From NCBI GenBank assembly GCA_011800805.1, contig MPNW01000158.1:11944-75943 (forward strand): a stretch of 64,000 bases of DNA. Direction: 5' to 3'. The stretch comes from Hirudo medicinalis. Its lineage: Eukaryota; Annelida; Clitellata; Hirudinida; Hirudinidae. The translations under genes and the position numbers were made by a program. Positions 1-12,792 of this stretch are shown piece by piece; the first letter of the stretch is position 1; each line of letters begins with the position of its first letter. Under the pieces are notes generated by a model. It had not been told where the DNA came from. It saw only the letters and a list, made by a program, of their open reading frames with translations, and ran no database searches.

Positions 1-2
1 AG

Positions 3-206
3 CACAGCAAATCGTTCTGTGATGGTGAATTTGTCAAAAAGTGCATGCTTGATGTAGCTGATCAAGTCTGTCCAGAACACAGAAAGAAGTTTGAAGAAGT
101 CAGTTTGTCGAGAAGAACTGTGGCTCGTCGCATTGAAGCAATTGGTGAAGACCTGAAATCACTGGAGATTGGAGAAGTTGCCCACCCCTGGTCTAACCGT
201 AAGTAA
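3..206 (+). mobile_element. hAT (ZBED/GTF2IRD2-type) transposase fragment
   Basis: An open frame enters from the left edge and ends with a stop at 204-206. It encodes a stretch recognisable as the region just after the BED zinc finger of ZBED5/GTF2IRD2-like hAT transposases. The key pieces are KSFCDGEFVKKCM, VCPEHRKKFEEVSLSRRTV and ARRIEAIGEDL. In the family this segment precedes the catalytic RNase-H-like core, which is absent here. The end reads into a good splice-donor-like GTAAGT at 199-204, so this could also be an exon of a domesticated hAT-derived gene. It cannot be extended because the window starts inside it. Confidence 0.6.
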
Positions 207-216
207 TCTGTGTGCT

Positions 217-984
217 ATTATAAGCAAAAATAGATAAAATAAGTTTTGCATATACTATCCAATTTTGTCCATTCTATGTTGTTTTTCTCTACACACTTCA
301 GGGTTTCAAACAAATTAATTCCTTTGGTAGTTGCATGTATCGATTGAAGTCCTAGAAGTTTTTCAATGATTTCAAAATTATCGTTTATTGTCCGAACAAA
401 AACTGCGACCCGAGCCGTCAGAAATGTCAGTGGACTCATTCGTTGCAAATGAAAAATTACAATTTTTGTGTTGCTACTTGACGATAAACATCGCTGGTCA
501 ACTCTTCAACTCGCCTGGCCATAGTATTATTAAAAACGGAATCTGATCAAATTTTGTTTCACATTTTTTATCACCAAAAATTCTAGCAGCAATTTTAAGG
601 GAAGGTTTTATTATTTCTTTTGCATCGGTGAACGGCTTTTTTGCGAGCCACCAGAAGAGCGACTTCCTACGACGCAACAACACTCTTGCTCTGTTCGTTA
701 GCCTTGGTGAAAATTAACTGCTTACTGGTCAGAGAACTTTCTTTTTTAGCCATGAAATCTTTTCTTAAATCCGAACTGATCGGATATTGAGCATTTATGT
801 CTGAATGTGTGGTCGTGAAGTGTCGTTCCAGATTAAATTGTTTCTTAACGGGAACACAAAATCCGCAGATTAAGCAAAATGGTTTACCACTACGGCTAGG
901 CACAAAGTTACCAAACATAAAGTTACCATACCATAAATTTCTCAGTCCAATCTGCGTTGAATTCACGACAAGCAACGTCTTCAC
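217..984 (-). mobile_element. Decayed hAT transposase with BED finger, minus strand
   Basis: Three successive minus-strand frames carry pieces of one hAT transposase in the correct order. From 984 to about 670 there is a BED-type zinc finger (CLICGFC then ERHFTTTH). From about 680 to 500 there is the WLAKKPFTDAKEI / KIAARIFGDKK block. From about 450 to 218 there is a core segment (FVRTINDNFEIIEKLLGLQS, then NNIEWTKLDSI). Frame changes near 670 and near 480, plus lost sequence between blocks, show that it is a pseudogene. It lies head-to-head against the plus-strand fragment at 3-206 and belongs to a different sequence subgroup, so the two are separate insertions rather than one element. The terminal repeats were not identified. 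Confidence 0.7.
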
Positions 985-1779
985 ATTTTCGCTTTTTTAC
1001 CATTGTTTGATTTTGCCCACTTTAGGTTATCCATACTCATGTTTATAGGCTTTAAAAGTAAATTTTTAGTTGAAAATCTAATTTCAACACAAAACTACCG
1101 ACTGCAGACTGCTAAACAGTTGTAACAGACGACAACATGGCGTCTTGCACGCTCTGATTGGTCGACAAGGCTGAGAAAAGGGAATTTCCCAACGTTTCGT
1201 TGCGAACTGAACTCGATAATATCCGAGTACAACAACCACGAGCAGAGTGAATTATCGTACGCTCCGAGTGCATTTTTGAAATTATTAAAATATGTTATAT
1301 TAAATCGAGGCCTCACGGGCCTAAAATATGTTATATTAATATCGAGGCCTCACGGGCCTCTGACAGCTGGGAACTGTTCTGCTCTATACAATTTAAGGGT
1401 ACGATTTACATTGTCAGAATGACATAAAATCACTTATGATTTATGTCCAAAAAGTAAAATAATGATAAATTTTATTACTTGTATATATTTATTAAATTAT
1501 TTGATTAGATGCTAATTTTTATTCCTTATTGTTTCTTGGTTGACTTTTAATATCGTTTGTTTTGAATGAACATGTGTTTTTCGCTTGCCAATTAAAAAAA
1601 TATAATTAACTCTTTAAAATCTGATTGAGTTCAAGATTTATGACAATGTCTTTGATAAAGCATTGCCACAATATCCAAAGATCTTTTGTTTCACAATATC
1701 TCCATTTGAAGCAGGTTAAATTTATGTCAATCTATTTTAATTAAAAGCTTAAACCATTCCGTAAATTACCTAAAATGTT
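985..1779. other. Intergenic stretch, no gene recognised
   Basis: No convincing coding exon is seen. The stretch is flanked by hAT debris and contains a short tandem duplication (1287-1359). It probably includes the rest of the decayed element and the 5' flank, possibly an unseen first exon, of the MTRFR-like gene. Confidence 0.5.
1287..1359. repeat. 36/37-bp direct tandem duplication containing a GC-rich palindrome
   Basis: Two adjacent units, 1287-1322 and 1323-1359, differ by a two-base change and a one-base indel. Each carries the imperfect palindrome AGGCCTCACGGGCCT next to an AT-rich half. Its function is unknown; it may be an end of the adjacent hAT debris. Confidence 0.8.
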
Positions 1780-2347
1780 ATGTTACAGATTAATACTAGC
1801 TGTAGTTTACACAAAAAGCCCAAATTTGAATATCCCCCACTTAAAGAAGAGGAGCTTTTGGAAGACTTCGTAAGAGGATCAGGTCCTGGGGGTCAAGCCA
1901 CGAATAAAACTAATAATTGCGTCGTGTTGCAGCACATCCCCACAGGGCTAACCGTAAAAGTAGAGTTAATTGACAACATACTTCTATCCAACTGAAATAA
2001 GCTGCCAACCTAGCCGAGCTATTTGATAATTGAATTACTGATTTTGTTAATTCATTATGATGCCAACCATCATGATTAGTTTTAGAAAAGCAGTTAAGTT
2101 ATGGATCACAAACTTATGCCATGTATTTTCATGACTTCAGTGCCACTTAACAAGATCACTGGATGACAACAGGAAGGCTGCAAGGTATCAACTGCAACAG
2201 AAATTAGATTTCCATCTCAATAGAGAAAACTGCCAAGTCGAAATACAGAAGAGAATCGATTCAACAGAAAGACAGAAGAAGGTACAAAAAACAAAAGACA
2301 GACTTTTGAAATTAAAGGAGTTCAAGGAAAGAGAAGGATTGTCCTGA
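1780..2347 (+). CDS. MTRFR: Mitochondrial translation release/rescue factor (GGQ protein, MTRFR/C12orf65-like)
   Basis: Two exons, 1780-1959 and 2141-2347, joined in phase 0, give 128 residues. Exon 1 holds the peptidyl-hydrolase core: [20 protein letters not shown] contains the GGQ loop that enters the ribosomal peptidyl-transferase centre. The junction reads HIPTGLTVK then [18 protein letters not shown], matching the family's HIPSG..VKCHQTRS region. The C terminus is a lysine/arginine-rich helix ([20 protein letters not shown]) as in ribosome-rescue factors, which use it to read an empty mRNA channel. Known family members act in mitochondria on stalled ribosomes. The start used here gives no clear targeting peptide, and the codons at 1780-1788 (ATGTTACAG) could instead be a splice acceptor, so an upstream exon coding for a presequence is likely. 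It faces RAB39 tail to tail. Confidence 0.85.
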
Positions 2348-3540
2348 TGACCCCGTAATCATCTTCCCCTTCACCCAGCCATTCGTTTTATTTGTTTGGT
2401 GTCAAACATTGTGAATTTATTTTTTGATCAAACTCTTTAAAACTAATCAGATGGACAATGAGATCAAACTTTAATCCACAAATGCTAGGAATGCAAAACA
2501 AAAAGAAATAACGTGACGAAAATACTTCGGAAACAACCAAAACCAAAAAATGGAAGCAATTCTGACTAGGAGGCTAGCAAAATGAACAAGTTGAGTGGGA
2601 ATTAAAATATCACCAATGCACTGGACTCAGTATTCAGACAATAACAATGCTTATGCAGGGGACAGCATCACAGATCAAAACAAATTGTTCACAAAATGGC
2701 AGATGTGATAAAAAGATTACATAATCAATGGAGATCAAATAATAAAAGGAATTCAGAATAAAAGTTACTTAATAATACTCATTCATAATTACTTTGATTT
2801 TTTTCTGAAGTGTTTTGAAGGTGAAAGAAAATTTTCAGGTCCAAATGAGAAATTGCAGAAGTGAGAAGTCCCTTAGTTTGAGTCGTTGTTAATTCACATG
2901 TTAAGACTGCATTGGTTTGATATCAAAAACTTAAACTAAAAAAAAAACAATGTACCACCATCCCATGATTGGAGGTGATCAAAAGTGTCTACATATTTTG
3001 ATTATCAGCATAGCAAAATACAAATTCAAATCACAGAGAAATACAATCCTCAATTGGAATAAACATTCCAAACAAATCCACTTGATGTCAAAATATCCTC
3101 TATAAAGCTTGGTCTTCGAGACAAATGCCCATTTTACGCACAGAAACAAGCATTACAACACTGCAAATTGAAAGCTCAAAGCTCGTGCAGCACAAACAGT
3201 TCTTGATGATAAGTTTTTGTTGTAGATGCATGTTATGAATGTATGTTACAAATGTAAGTTACAAATGTATACTGTCCAATGACGAGAAGCAGACCAGTGT
3301 AATGTAATGACATTGCATGCAATAATCAACTCCAACCACTTACTTGCTCAATCGATTAAAAAATAATAGAATGCTCGTGAACGGATTGAAATTTGCTCCG
3401 AACATTGGCTCGATCCTGCTGGGGGTGCGACACGCAGCCTTACATTTGAGACGAAAACGTTGGCACGATTCAAAAGCAAACAACAAGGTGCATCATTGGA
3501 GGTCGACTACAAGAGACCGACCTAACGGAAAAAAAACACT
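2348..3540. other. Convergent 3' flanks of MTRFR and RAB39
   Basis: AT-rich sequence without recognisable exons. It lies between two convergent genes and presumably holds both 3' UTRs. Nothing else is supported. Confidence 0.5.
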
Positions 3541-4364
3541 TCAGCAACAGCTGCCTCCTACACCACAATCAGCCTTCAAGATTGTTGAATCCCTCATGCC
3601 AGGAGGTTCACAGAGGGCAAGATAGGTGCCCTCTTTTATTCCTTCCCAGTCATGAGTGGGGTAGTAGTCACCCTGACGTATTTTGGAGTAGATTTCTCTG
3701 GCGATTGTCACAAATGCTTCTTCAACATTTTTTCCTGTTATGGCTGAGGTCTCGAAGAACTGGAATCCATTGACATTAGCAAACGTCCTACCTATTAATA
3801 AATAATTAATTACTAAAGTTAAGCAAACGAGTAATTGAAACCAAAATATACAATTTAAATTATTGAGTTGTCATATATCAAACACCTTCTCGAAAAGATA
3901 CCCTTCTTTCAGCTTCAGCATCAGCCTTGTGTCCAACCACCACATAAACTGCTTTATGTGGCAAAATGTGAACTCTTGACTCCTCAAGCCAGTCCTCCAG
4001 ATGGTCAAAAGTTTGGCGTCTCGTAATGTCATAAACAAGCAAAACTCCGACTGAATTGCGATAGTAAGATCTGGTTATAGATCTGCAGCATAAACAAATT
4101 CCCTGATTACAACACTTTGAGAATTCAAGATCCGACCGTATTAAACCTGAATCGTTCTTGTCCAGCTGTATCCCAGAGCTGTAGCTTGACTCTAATACCT
4201 GGCTTAATATCAACAAGACGTGCAAAGAAATCCACACCCATGGTAGGTTCGCATGGTTCTTCAAACTTTCCCTCAGTGAAATATCTCAACAAACTTGACT
4301 TTCCCACGGTACTGTCACCAATCAAGATGAGTCTAAACTGATAATCAAATATGTGGTCTTCCAT
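3541..4364 (-). CDS. RAB39: Rab GTPase, Rab39 family
   Basis: Three exons on the minus strand (4147-4364, 3886-4082, 3541-3791) give 221 residues with consistent phases. The protein opens MEDHIFDYQFRLILIGDSTV, the signature start of Rab39. The P-loop GDSTVGKSS, switch I PTMGVDFFARL and switch II WDTAGQERFRSITRSYYR follow. The guanine-base motif is degenerate: the family's GHKCD reads GHKAD here, and the SAK/SAR motif reads ETSAIT. The C terminus GGSCC supplies two adjacent cysteines for geranylgeranylation. Rab39 GTPases act in endosome/lysosome and Golgi traffic and autophagy in other animals. An in-frame TTG lies upstream, but the ATG at 4364 matches the family start. The gene is divergent from SYNCRIP, 764 bp away. 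Confidence 0.95.
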
Positions 4365-5128
4365 TCGAATCTTTTCCACAAACAATTTCTCTGATGAACA
4401 AGGGTATCCTGTTTTTAGAAGTATTCTATAACTGGATAAGTCAATATCCCGCTAACCGAGCGATCGCCCCTCGACGCCCAGGGGATTTCTGCTAAATTTA
4501 CTTTTAATGTCCAGATCATTGGATTTTTGACCATCGACATATAATTTTTTAAACAAAGTTTAATTTTATTTTATCTTTTAAGTGTTTTTAAGCTTATTAA
4601 AATATAATAAAACTAGCAGGAGGTGAGCGAACATCTTACAGCAATTTTGTTCAAAATTAAGGTAAGTGGTCTGCAACTTGAAAATAACTGCTTGTATGAT
4701 ATTGAGACCATCCTTTTTCAATACTTAAGAATAAATTAGGCACTTGTTCGATCAGGTGTTTCCTGCTCGAATCACGTTTCTTTATCGTCTGCGTTTTATT
4801 TGCCCTTAATTTGGACATTTGTTGTCGGTCTGAGGGTTTTAAACCTAGCATAGACTTGAGTATTTTTGCCTCGCGTTATGCTTTATAAAAAATTAGGGAG
4901 ACGTTGAATTATCACTCCGTATTTTCCTTAAATTAGGTACGAAGTTGCTTTTTTTTTCTGTCGTCATTAAGTTTGTATTAGCATTTTAGGGGTTTTAAGC
5001 TAGAGTCTTCAGAGCTCAAGTTAAAGTGCTCAAACTTATTTTTAAATGATTTAATTTGTGAAATACTCGAGTTTAATGCGGTAGTTTTCCACGCAGAATT
5101 GTGCCGTTTGTAAAGTTAGTCGCACGAA
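4365..5128. promoter_or_regulatory. Shared 5' region of divergent RAB39 and SYNCRIP
   Basis: 764 bp separate the two divergent start codons. No TATA box at a usual distance or other diagnostic element was recognised. The label rests on position only. Confidence 0.35.
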
Positions 5129-8100
5129 ATGGCCTCTGAAAGTAAAGTTTTGACTCTTCTCGATAAAGAAGAATTGGGTGAAAAGGAATATGAGGAGAGG
5201 AACAATCTGTTCAATTCTCTCCATGAAGAAGTGATTAATGAGCTGAAGTCTGCCTTTAAAGAAGGTATTTGCTTTGTTAACAGATGGAATTTCTGGCTAC
5301 ATAAACCCTTTAGCTTGTTTAAATTTATCGAAGCTGCTCAATGTTGCTATTCACATGTCTTTTGGATATTTAATGGTTGAACAATTTTAGTAGACTGTTC
5401 AGAAATTTTAAAAACTTAAGAGTAGAAAAGCCACACATTGAAGTGGGAGCTGTTGGTTTAATAAGGCTTAAGAATAAGATGACAAACTGGCCCATCGAAA
5501 ATTTTTGAATGTTATTCTGCCACTTTTTAATTCCACATTTTAGGAGTCTTGACCTCAAAAGAGCTTGACCTGAGAGCCCTGGAGGCCATCAAAGAGATAC
5601 CAGCAGAAGAGGGCATTTCAGTCATCAAGGAGTTGAAGGTCAGCAACTTGGAGCATGTGACCAACAAGAGTGCATTTCTGTGCAGCCTCATCAAGAGTCA
5701 GAGGCAGAAGTTAAAGGCCAGGGTGGGGTGCTTTCTAGAAAACGGGGAAACTCAGCCAAAGGGACCCAACGAGGAGAAGATTAGGGTTGGATTTCTACTT
5801 AAGTTTAATTGGAGTTCCTTCCATTGTTTCTTTTAAATTAATTTTGTTTCATATTGCACGGAGCTCTTACATCACTTAATGGCTAATCTTTTCTTTCTTG
5901 TTGTGTTTGTTGTTTTCCATGAAAGCTCTCAAATTTATGGCTTATTACAATGAATTCTTGAGGTTATACATTCAGTATATATGAAGGTCACAGTTTTAAA
6001 ATGAATTAATGAGGCTTCCATTAAAATTAAGTTGTTGTTGTGGATTATTCAGGAGTTGCTTGAGAGAACAGGATACTCACTAGACATCTCACCTGGTCAA
6101 AGAAAGTACGGGGGTCCTCCTCCCGACTGGACTGGCCCCTCTCCTCCATCAGGGCATGAGGTACAGTGGGAGAAGTTAAGGGTCCCCGATCCTATTGACA
6201 TTCTATTTATGTCTAATAATTATTAGCTTCATAAAATGTTGCAGTGCTAACATTTACTGTGATGTTCACCTTAAATTCCCTCTCATGAACTTTTAGCACA
6301 TGTCTTTCTTACCACTTTAATTGCTTAGATGTGTTTCCTAATGCTATCACTTGTATAATCGCACGTCCACCATCTTTTCAGTTATTCTGTGGCAAGATCC
6401 CCCGAGACATCTACGAGGACACCTTGGTACCCTTGTTCGAACGACACGGTCGGTTGTGGGACCTGAGGCTCATGATGGACCCCGTCATGGGCAGGAACCG
6501 GGGATTCTGCTTTGTTACCTTCATCGAGCTCCAGGATGCCCAGTCTGCCGTGAAAGCTGTCAGTTGGTTTTGGTGGTGGTGGTTATAGTATAAGTGGTGG
6601 CTAGGCTAGTGGGTGAATGTGGTTATTCATTGACCATGCATGCATGTTGTTGGGCTCTGTGTGTGGATGTCATTATTTTATAAATGGCTTACTTTATTAA
6701 TTTATGATTTTTTAAATATTAAATTAGAATTTACCCAAAAGAAGTTATATTTTTAGTCATTATCGCCATCCTTTTCATGATAATTATTATTAATCTTTAT
6801 CATTACTGATGCTGCTGCCGTTATAATTAGTAATCGCACTTGACAAGTGAGTGTCGGTGAATTGACCTTCATGTTTGTTATCGTTGAACTAGAACTGTTA
6901 ATAGGACTATTGATACGTGAACTTTTGGTTCCTATTTAAATTCCGCTTGCAGCTCAACAACTACGAGATCGGACCAGGGAAGCTGCTGAAGGTCAACACC
7001 TCCGACCCCAACGTGAGGCTGTTCGTCGGGAACATCCCTAAGACCAAGTCCAAGGAGGAGATTCTCGACGAGTTCAAGAAGTCCTTCGGTCGGTGATGCC
7101 GTTAATTTAAAACGCCTTGTTGTCAAGCTGATTCATGTTTTCTTAAATTAAGTTTAAAGTTTTAATTATTTCAACTGTGAAATGGTGACTGGTGGACTGG
7201 TGGGAGGTGTCGATGAAGCTTTATTGTTGTATTCACCAAAACTAAAATCTGGAGTTATTCCTGGGTTTTATTGGTAAATGTTGGCTCTTTTCTGAGTAGT
7301 GGTTGACTATTGGTTGATAATGACTAACGAATTTACTTAACACTGCATCTCGTTGTACTCAATACATTGTAATTTTTGTTGAAATTCTGCGTCGCTTTTC
7401 AAGCAGAGGGCATCACGGATGTCATCATCTACGGCTCCCCCGACGACCCTAAGATAAAGAATCGTGGATTCGCTTTCGTCGACTTCGATTGCCACAGGTC
7501 GGCCTCCAACGCCAGGAGGAGGATTTCTATCGGCAGGGTCGTCATGTGGGGGCTTCAAATTATCTGCGATTGGGCAGAACCCCTCGATCTTGATCCCAGT
7601 GAAGAGGTCATGTCAAAGGTGAAGGTGCTGTATGTGAGAAACTTGAAGTCAGAAGTGACGGAGGACGAGTTGAGATCGTTGTTCGAGAGGTTTGGGGTTC
7701 TCGAGAGGATCAAGAAGGTCAAGTCGTACGCCTTCGTGCACTTCGTCGAAAGGGAAAGTGCCATCGAAGCCATGAACAACCTGCACAAGACGGTGAGTCG
7801 ACGAATCCGGTCGGACAGTGGACCATCGGATTTGTTTGCAACTTGTCTTTGATGTTGAATAAATTGAATAGATATTCATAGATGAATTTTCAATAAGAGC
7901 TAGGACAACTGGCTTATTTCTGGCATTTAGTACGGATTAAGAAGAAGAACAAAATGCAATTATCATTTGTGCTTCTGAATGTTATTATTTATAAAGCATT
8001 TCTTTAATAAAATAGTTTAAGTGTCATAATTATGATTTGGTCAGAAAATCCTGGACGTGGAGATTGATGTCTCACTGGCCAAACCGTTGCTGAAGAATCG

Positions 8101-9184
8101 AAGAGAGAGACGAGGACAGTTCTTCAAGAATGGATACTATGATGGGTCTCATGCATATTCATGATGGCAATGATAATGATGCTTAGAATTATTAATTTTA
8201 AACATATATTGTCCATTAAAATACAAATAATACATAATATAATTAATCAATTCAGAAAATAGATGAATTTCTCTCATCGAACAATTGTTCGTTCGTAAAC
8301 GATGCGAGCCCAATTGAGCGGCATCCGCAATATTAAAGTTTTAACCAATTATTAGCCAGTAATATTATTATGGATTTAATTACTTGTTTATGATGTTAAT
8401 AAGTAACTAATTTGTTATGTTAATTAATAATTAATTAAGATGTTAGCAATTAAATGAGGTGTGTCTTTATCCATTCAGCTACGATGGATACTGGAGCATG
8501 GGCTACCCAACGTACGGAAGTAATTTCATCGGCAGAGGAAAACTTCAGAGGAACTTTGGAGGGGGAGGTTGTTATTCTTGATGATGATTATGATGATGAG
8601 GTCATCTTAATAATTTCAGTCATGATTTATATCACGTTTATTATTATTATCATCATTAATTACTTGTGCATGGTTGTGCTCAATTTATTATAAACCTTAA
8701 AAATCTTTCAAATCTTAAAATCTTTTCTGTTTCTAAAATGCTAGGAATTAGCTTTGCTTATATAATTTTTGGTAGTAATCCTATTACCAACATAAACATT
8801 TGCTCTGCTGCGTTTGATTGTACTTGATTGTTGATGCCAATCACCAAATACTCAATCATTTCTTGAGAACATTTTAATCAATAATCAATCACCAGAAGAA
8901 TCATCTATTTCTTTCCCCTTTAAAACAGACATTACTTGACTATTTTGCAGACTACTATCACAGCTGCTACTACGACTACCCTGTCAACGAATACTACGAC
9001 TTTGACGGATATGGCTTCAACAACTACAACTATTACTTTAGGAACAATGGCAGGTTCCCCAACAATGGCAGACAGCAAGGTTTGAATCACACGTGACCGG
9101 ATTGATGTTGATTCTCATTCTTGATCAAACATCATTGAATATCTAATATAATAATACAGTATAATGATAACCATAATGATGATG

Positions 9185-9215
<31 letters not shown>

Positions 9216-10618
9216 CGCTCGTGTAAACAAGTTATGTATGCTCGAATTCCTTAAATTTTAACTTTGAAGTTAAAAGACTGTTAGGATTAATTTCAGTCGT
9301 AGAATATTGATATTAAGATTTCAGGAAACATTCCTCGTAATTTTCGAAATAAAAAATTAGGCCGAGACTGAGAAGTGTGAAAGAGGCCAGTTGTGAGTTA
9401 TACGACGATTGTCTGAATAAATTTGCCGCAAAAATGCAAGGGAACAATTGAAAGATATAACTGAGGTTGTTGCAGAGCTTAAACTGAATATCAGGACAAC
9501 TGATAAGTTGGTTAAAGGGCAAGGAAAACAAATTGAAGAGCTTCAGCAGAACTTGAAGGAGTTGAACAAAATTTCAATAAAAAAAGTTGGAGGAGAACAA
9601 ACAAGAAACCAAACAATGGTCCAGTTTATTTGAAAATAAGGTTGAAACATTGATTACAGACATTGAGAAAGTCCAACGATCGGTGATAAACACACGTGCA
9701 AAAGTAGAAATGAACAATGAGAGACAAAGAAGACAGAACATCATAGTCTACAACTTGTCAGAAGATGTTGGAAAGTTAAAAGAAAAAGAACACGTATCAA
9801 AACTCCAGAAAGAAGTAACAGGAAAAAAATAGAAAAAGAAATCTTGGAAATGTTCAGAGTTAGCAAAAAAGCTGAAGATTCTTCAAAACCAAGGCCCTTG
9901 TTGATAAAATTTGAAAGCTTAGAGACCAAGAACCTGGTTCTGGATAACAGCAGCAAATTGAAAGACAGCGAAAGCTTCAACAAAGTTATCCTAAGCCTTG
10001 ATTTGTCAAAGGAAGATAGAAATTTCTTGCAGACAAATTAAACGAAGTCAATAAGAAGGGAGGAAGCAAGAAGTGGATCGTAAGAATCAGAGGACAACCA
10101 GGGGCCTTCCATGCAATTGCTTACAGAAGAAGAGCAGTTGAATGAATTGACAGAACTAGATTTTTTCTTTGAGTTACTTTTGATTTACGATGAATTGTGC
10201 ATGCATAGTTTAAGGTATTTAGTTAAGTTGTTCAGTTTCAGTTGTATATATTTCATAGTCCCACGGAGATCCCGATGTAAGATCTAAAAATCTTATGTTG
10301 TGGTTCATTTATTTGGACAGATGGATTTTGAATGTTTGGTCGGGAAAATAAAATAAAAATTAAAAAAAAAACAAACAATGGTTATACAATTAATTGAATA
10401 TTTAATGAATAATTGCTTCTTAAGTGAAATTAATAATGTTGGTGGTTATCCTAGGTTTTTCTAGGCAGCCCTTTGATATGTTGCCTGTTGTAGGTTCCTT
10501 CCACTACAGCAACAACAACAACAACAACAACATGAGGGGATCTTCTTACTATGGCTCACCCAATAGGAGAGGAGGATCTGCAAAGAGGTCATCCAATGAG
10601 AAGAACTCTGCCTCCTGA
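5129..10618 (+). CDS. SYNCRIP: hnRNP Q/R RNA-binding protein (SYNCRIP/HNRNPR family)
   Basis: Ten exons: 5129-5264, 5544-5785, 6053-6160, 6382-6558, 6953-7088, 7407-7792, 8045-8145, 8479-8567, 8951-9079, 10494-10618. They total 542 residues with matching phases throughout. Residues about 45-125 are the acidic helical N-terminal domain of this family ([18 protein letters not shown]), followed by [20 protein letters not shown]. Three RRMs follow: RRM1 about 163-240 ([20 protein letters not shown]), RRM2 about 243-322 ([15 protein letters not shown]) and RRM3 about 341-412 ([20 protein letters not shown]). The tail is rich in Gly/Tyr/Asn/Arg, like the RGG/YG-rich tails of vertebrate members, and includes seven asparagines encoded by an AAC microsatellite. 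Family members bind mRNA and act in splicing, mRNA transport and translation. A possible poly(A) signal AATAAA lies at 10841-10846. The last exon uses the acceptor at 10491-10493 because the nearer upstream one leads to a stop. Confidence 0.93.
9430..10370 (+). mobile_element. LINE ORF1 relic in SYNCRIP intron 9
   Basis: Consecutive frames at 9448-9633, 9587-9832 and 9844-10041 read as one interrupted ORF1-type protein. A long coiled coil ([19 protein letters not shown]) is followed by [19 protein letters not shown] and by [19 protein letters not shown]. The pair [10 protein letters not shown] and RPLLIKFES is typical of the RNA-binding ORF1 of several non-LTR retrotransposon groups. No reverse transcriptase follows. 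The element ends near 10370 in an A-rich run, consistent with a retrotransposed 3' end. It is in the sense orientation of the host gene, and stops and frameshifts make it inactive. Confidence 0.7.
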
Positions 10619-12596
10619 TTTGTTGAAAAGAATTTGAAAGCTTGCCTCTAGACAAAGAAGTCTAACATTGGAAGTAGTCTTTGATGTTTAAATCCCTTTA
10701 GTTTTGTTTTGTTTTCAGCTTGAATTTGAGAAGTTTTTTGTCCGACTTTTTTGTTTCAGAGCTTTTCATGTTTTTGTATGTCTCGAGTGACTCTTAACGC
10801 TTTTCTAAGACAATTGATAAGAATTGATAAGGCGGCTCGGAATAAATTGAAATCGAATAATCACTCGATCGGGGGACTTCCTCGGGTCACCCCTTCCTTC
10901 TCCGTTTGATATCATTTGTAAGCCATCATTTTTTGCATGCATAATCTCGTTGTGAGTCACCATTTCATAGAGCTGGTTTTGTAGCATCTGCCAGGGCAGT
11001 AGGTCTCGTCGTGGCCTGCCCGTCCGAGAATTAGGAGGCGCATCGTCGGTCGGTTTCTAGGTCTAGGTCGTGACTCCTCGAGGTCTCGTCGGGTGCCGTT
11101 CCCAATGCTTCCAGCGATTGCATGATTTGTTTACTTCTTCGGTTGTAAAGGATTCACTTGCATTTTTGGTCGTCGCATGAATTTGATGGAAAACGGTGTC
11201 GCCGAAGAATATGCATCTTGAACCTGGAGCTATCTTCTAATCGGAGCACGAGCTGTGATATTCTTCACTCGTTCATCACTTCATAGTCTCGCCAGGGTTT
11301 GCTACGCTCTTTAGGTGATTTACCTCAGCCTCCTCCTCCTCAAGTTCCTATCGTTGCATCACATTATCTTGTCGTCGTTATCACAATCACCTTCAAATCA
11401 CCAATTCGGTTTTTGTTCGAGTTGCTTGTTAATCATTCTGTCAGCTACTGATAGCATAACACTCACATCATAGATTTCATCAGCATCATTATTGTTCATT
11501 GCCATCTTGCAATCATTTCTGAAGGTTTGTTTGATTCACTGAGTCAGAGATCTTGTCACTACTTTTCCGATTGTGATAGTAGCCCTGCCTGGAACCAGTC
11601 AATTGATGACGAGTGGTGGTGGCGGTAATACGTAACATGATATAATAAATATGGTATAGCGGTAATTTATAATATAATACATTTATAGTACAGCGGTAAT
11701 GGTGATGAGTAACCGGTGATCATGAATCTGAATGTCTGATGCTGAGATCATTACAGTAGTCTTTTTTGGTGAATGTGTCGACGATGATGGCCATGAGCTC
11801 GATGATCTTGTTTCGCCGTTTAAGCACATTGCATTTCTTTGTTATTTTAATCGAATTTTTTCTTGCATGAAGATTTCCTGCTAAAAATAATTCTTTCTAT
11901 TGGATTTTGGTCTGTCATTTGGCTAGAATTTGGAAGCTCACTTGTTATAACATAACCATCTCGAGAGAGCTCGGAAGGCGACGGTCATTTTCATTATATT
12001 GAGAATGTGATCAGTAAATTTAGTTTAGAAGTACTTTGTGAAATTCGCACGAGAATTTGTTCGCTTTGGAATTATCAATAAAATGTTGTAGAGGCTCTAA
12101 AGTTCTTGACACAACTCAGGTGAGAATTCGACCGACCTACCGAATGATGGCCAAGTTTGCACTCAAAATGTTACGAACCTGATTCCGCTAAGTCTCTCAA
12201 AACTTTAGGAGTGGCAGCAGAAGAGGGTTGCAATTTGGCAACTCTTGAATCGGGGACGCATCGTAACGAACGCAATTTATTTACAACGTCCAAACCTGTA
12301 AGCTCCATGCTAAGAGAACAAATGCAATTGGATCCAATTGCAAGTGACACAAATGCACTGCTAAAATGTCAGTATCAAAATTTTAAATAGGCAGGTAACA
12401 AACAGGGATCCAACTATGCTAATGCTTGAAAGGTGGTTGTGATAGTGATGATCAACACAATAACAGATTTGGAATGCAATTTTTACTCCTCGAATAGAAT
12501 TTGTGACAAAAAGGAGACGACTATTAACAGCAGACAAGTTCTGTACAAATAACAGAAGCCCAGAACGGTCGAGTTGTTTTAGGCAGAGATGATGTT

Positions 12597-12635
12597 TTGA
12601 TTGATAAAACAACAACTTCAGACTAATACATTTGC

Positions 12636-12669
<34 letters not shown>

Positions 12670-12752
12670 TTTTAGGAAATTAATATATAAATAAATATAA
12701 ATATGTAAAAGGNTTGATTGATAAAACAACAACTTCAGACTAATACATTTGC

Positions 12753-12792
<40 letters not shown>

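Noticed and set aside
10985..11300. A relatively GC-rich stretch after SYNCRIP considered as a structured RNA or extra exon
   Set aside because: No tRNA, rRNA or snRNA signature and no frame with family resemblance. Most likely SYNCRIP 3' flank.
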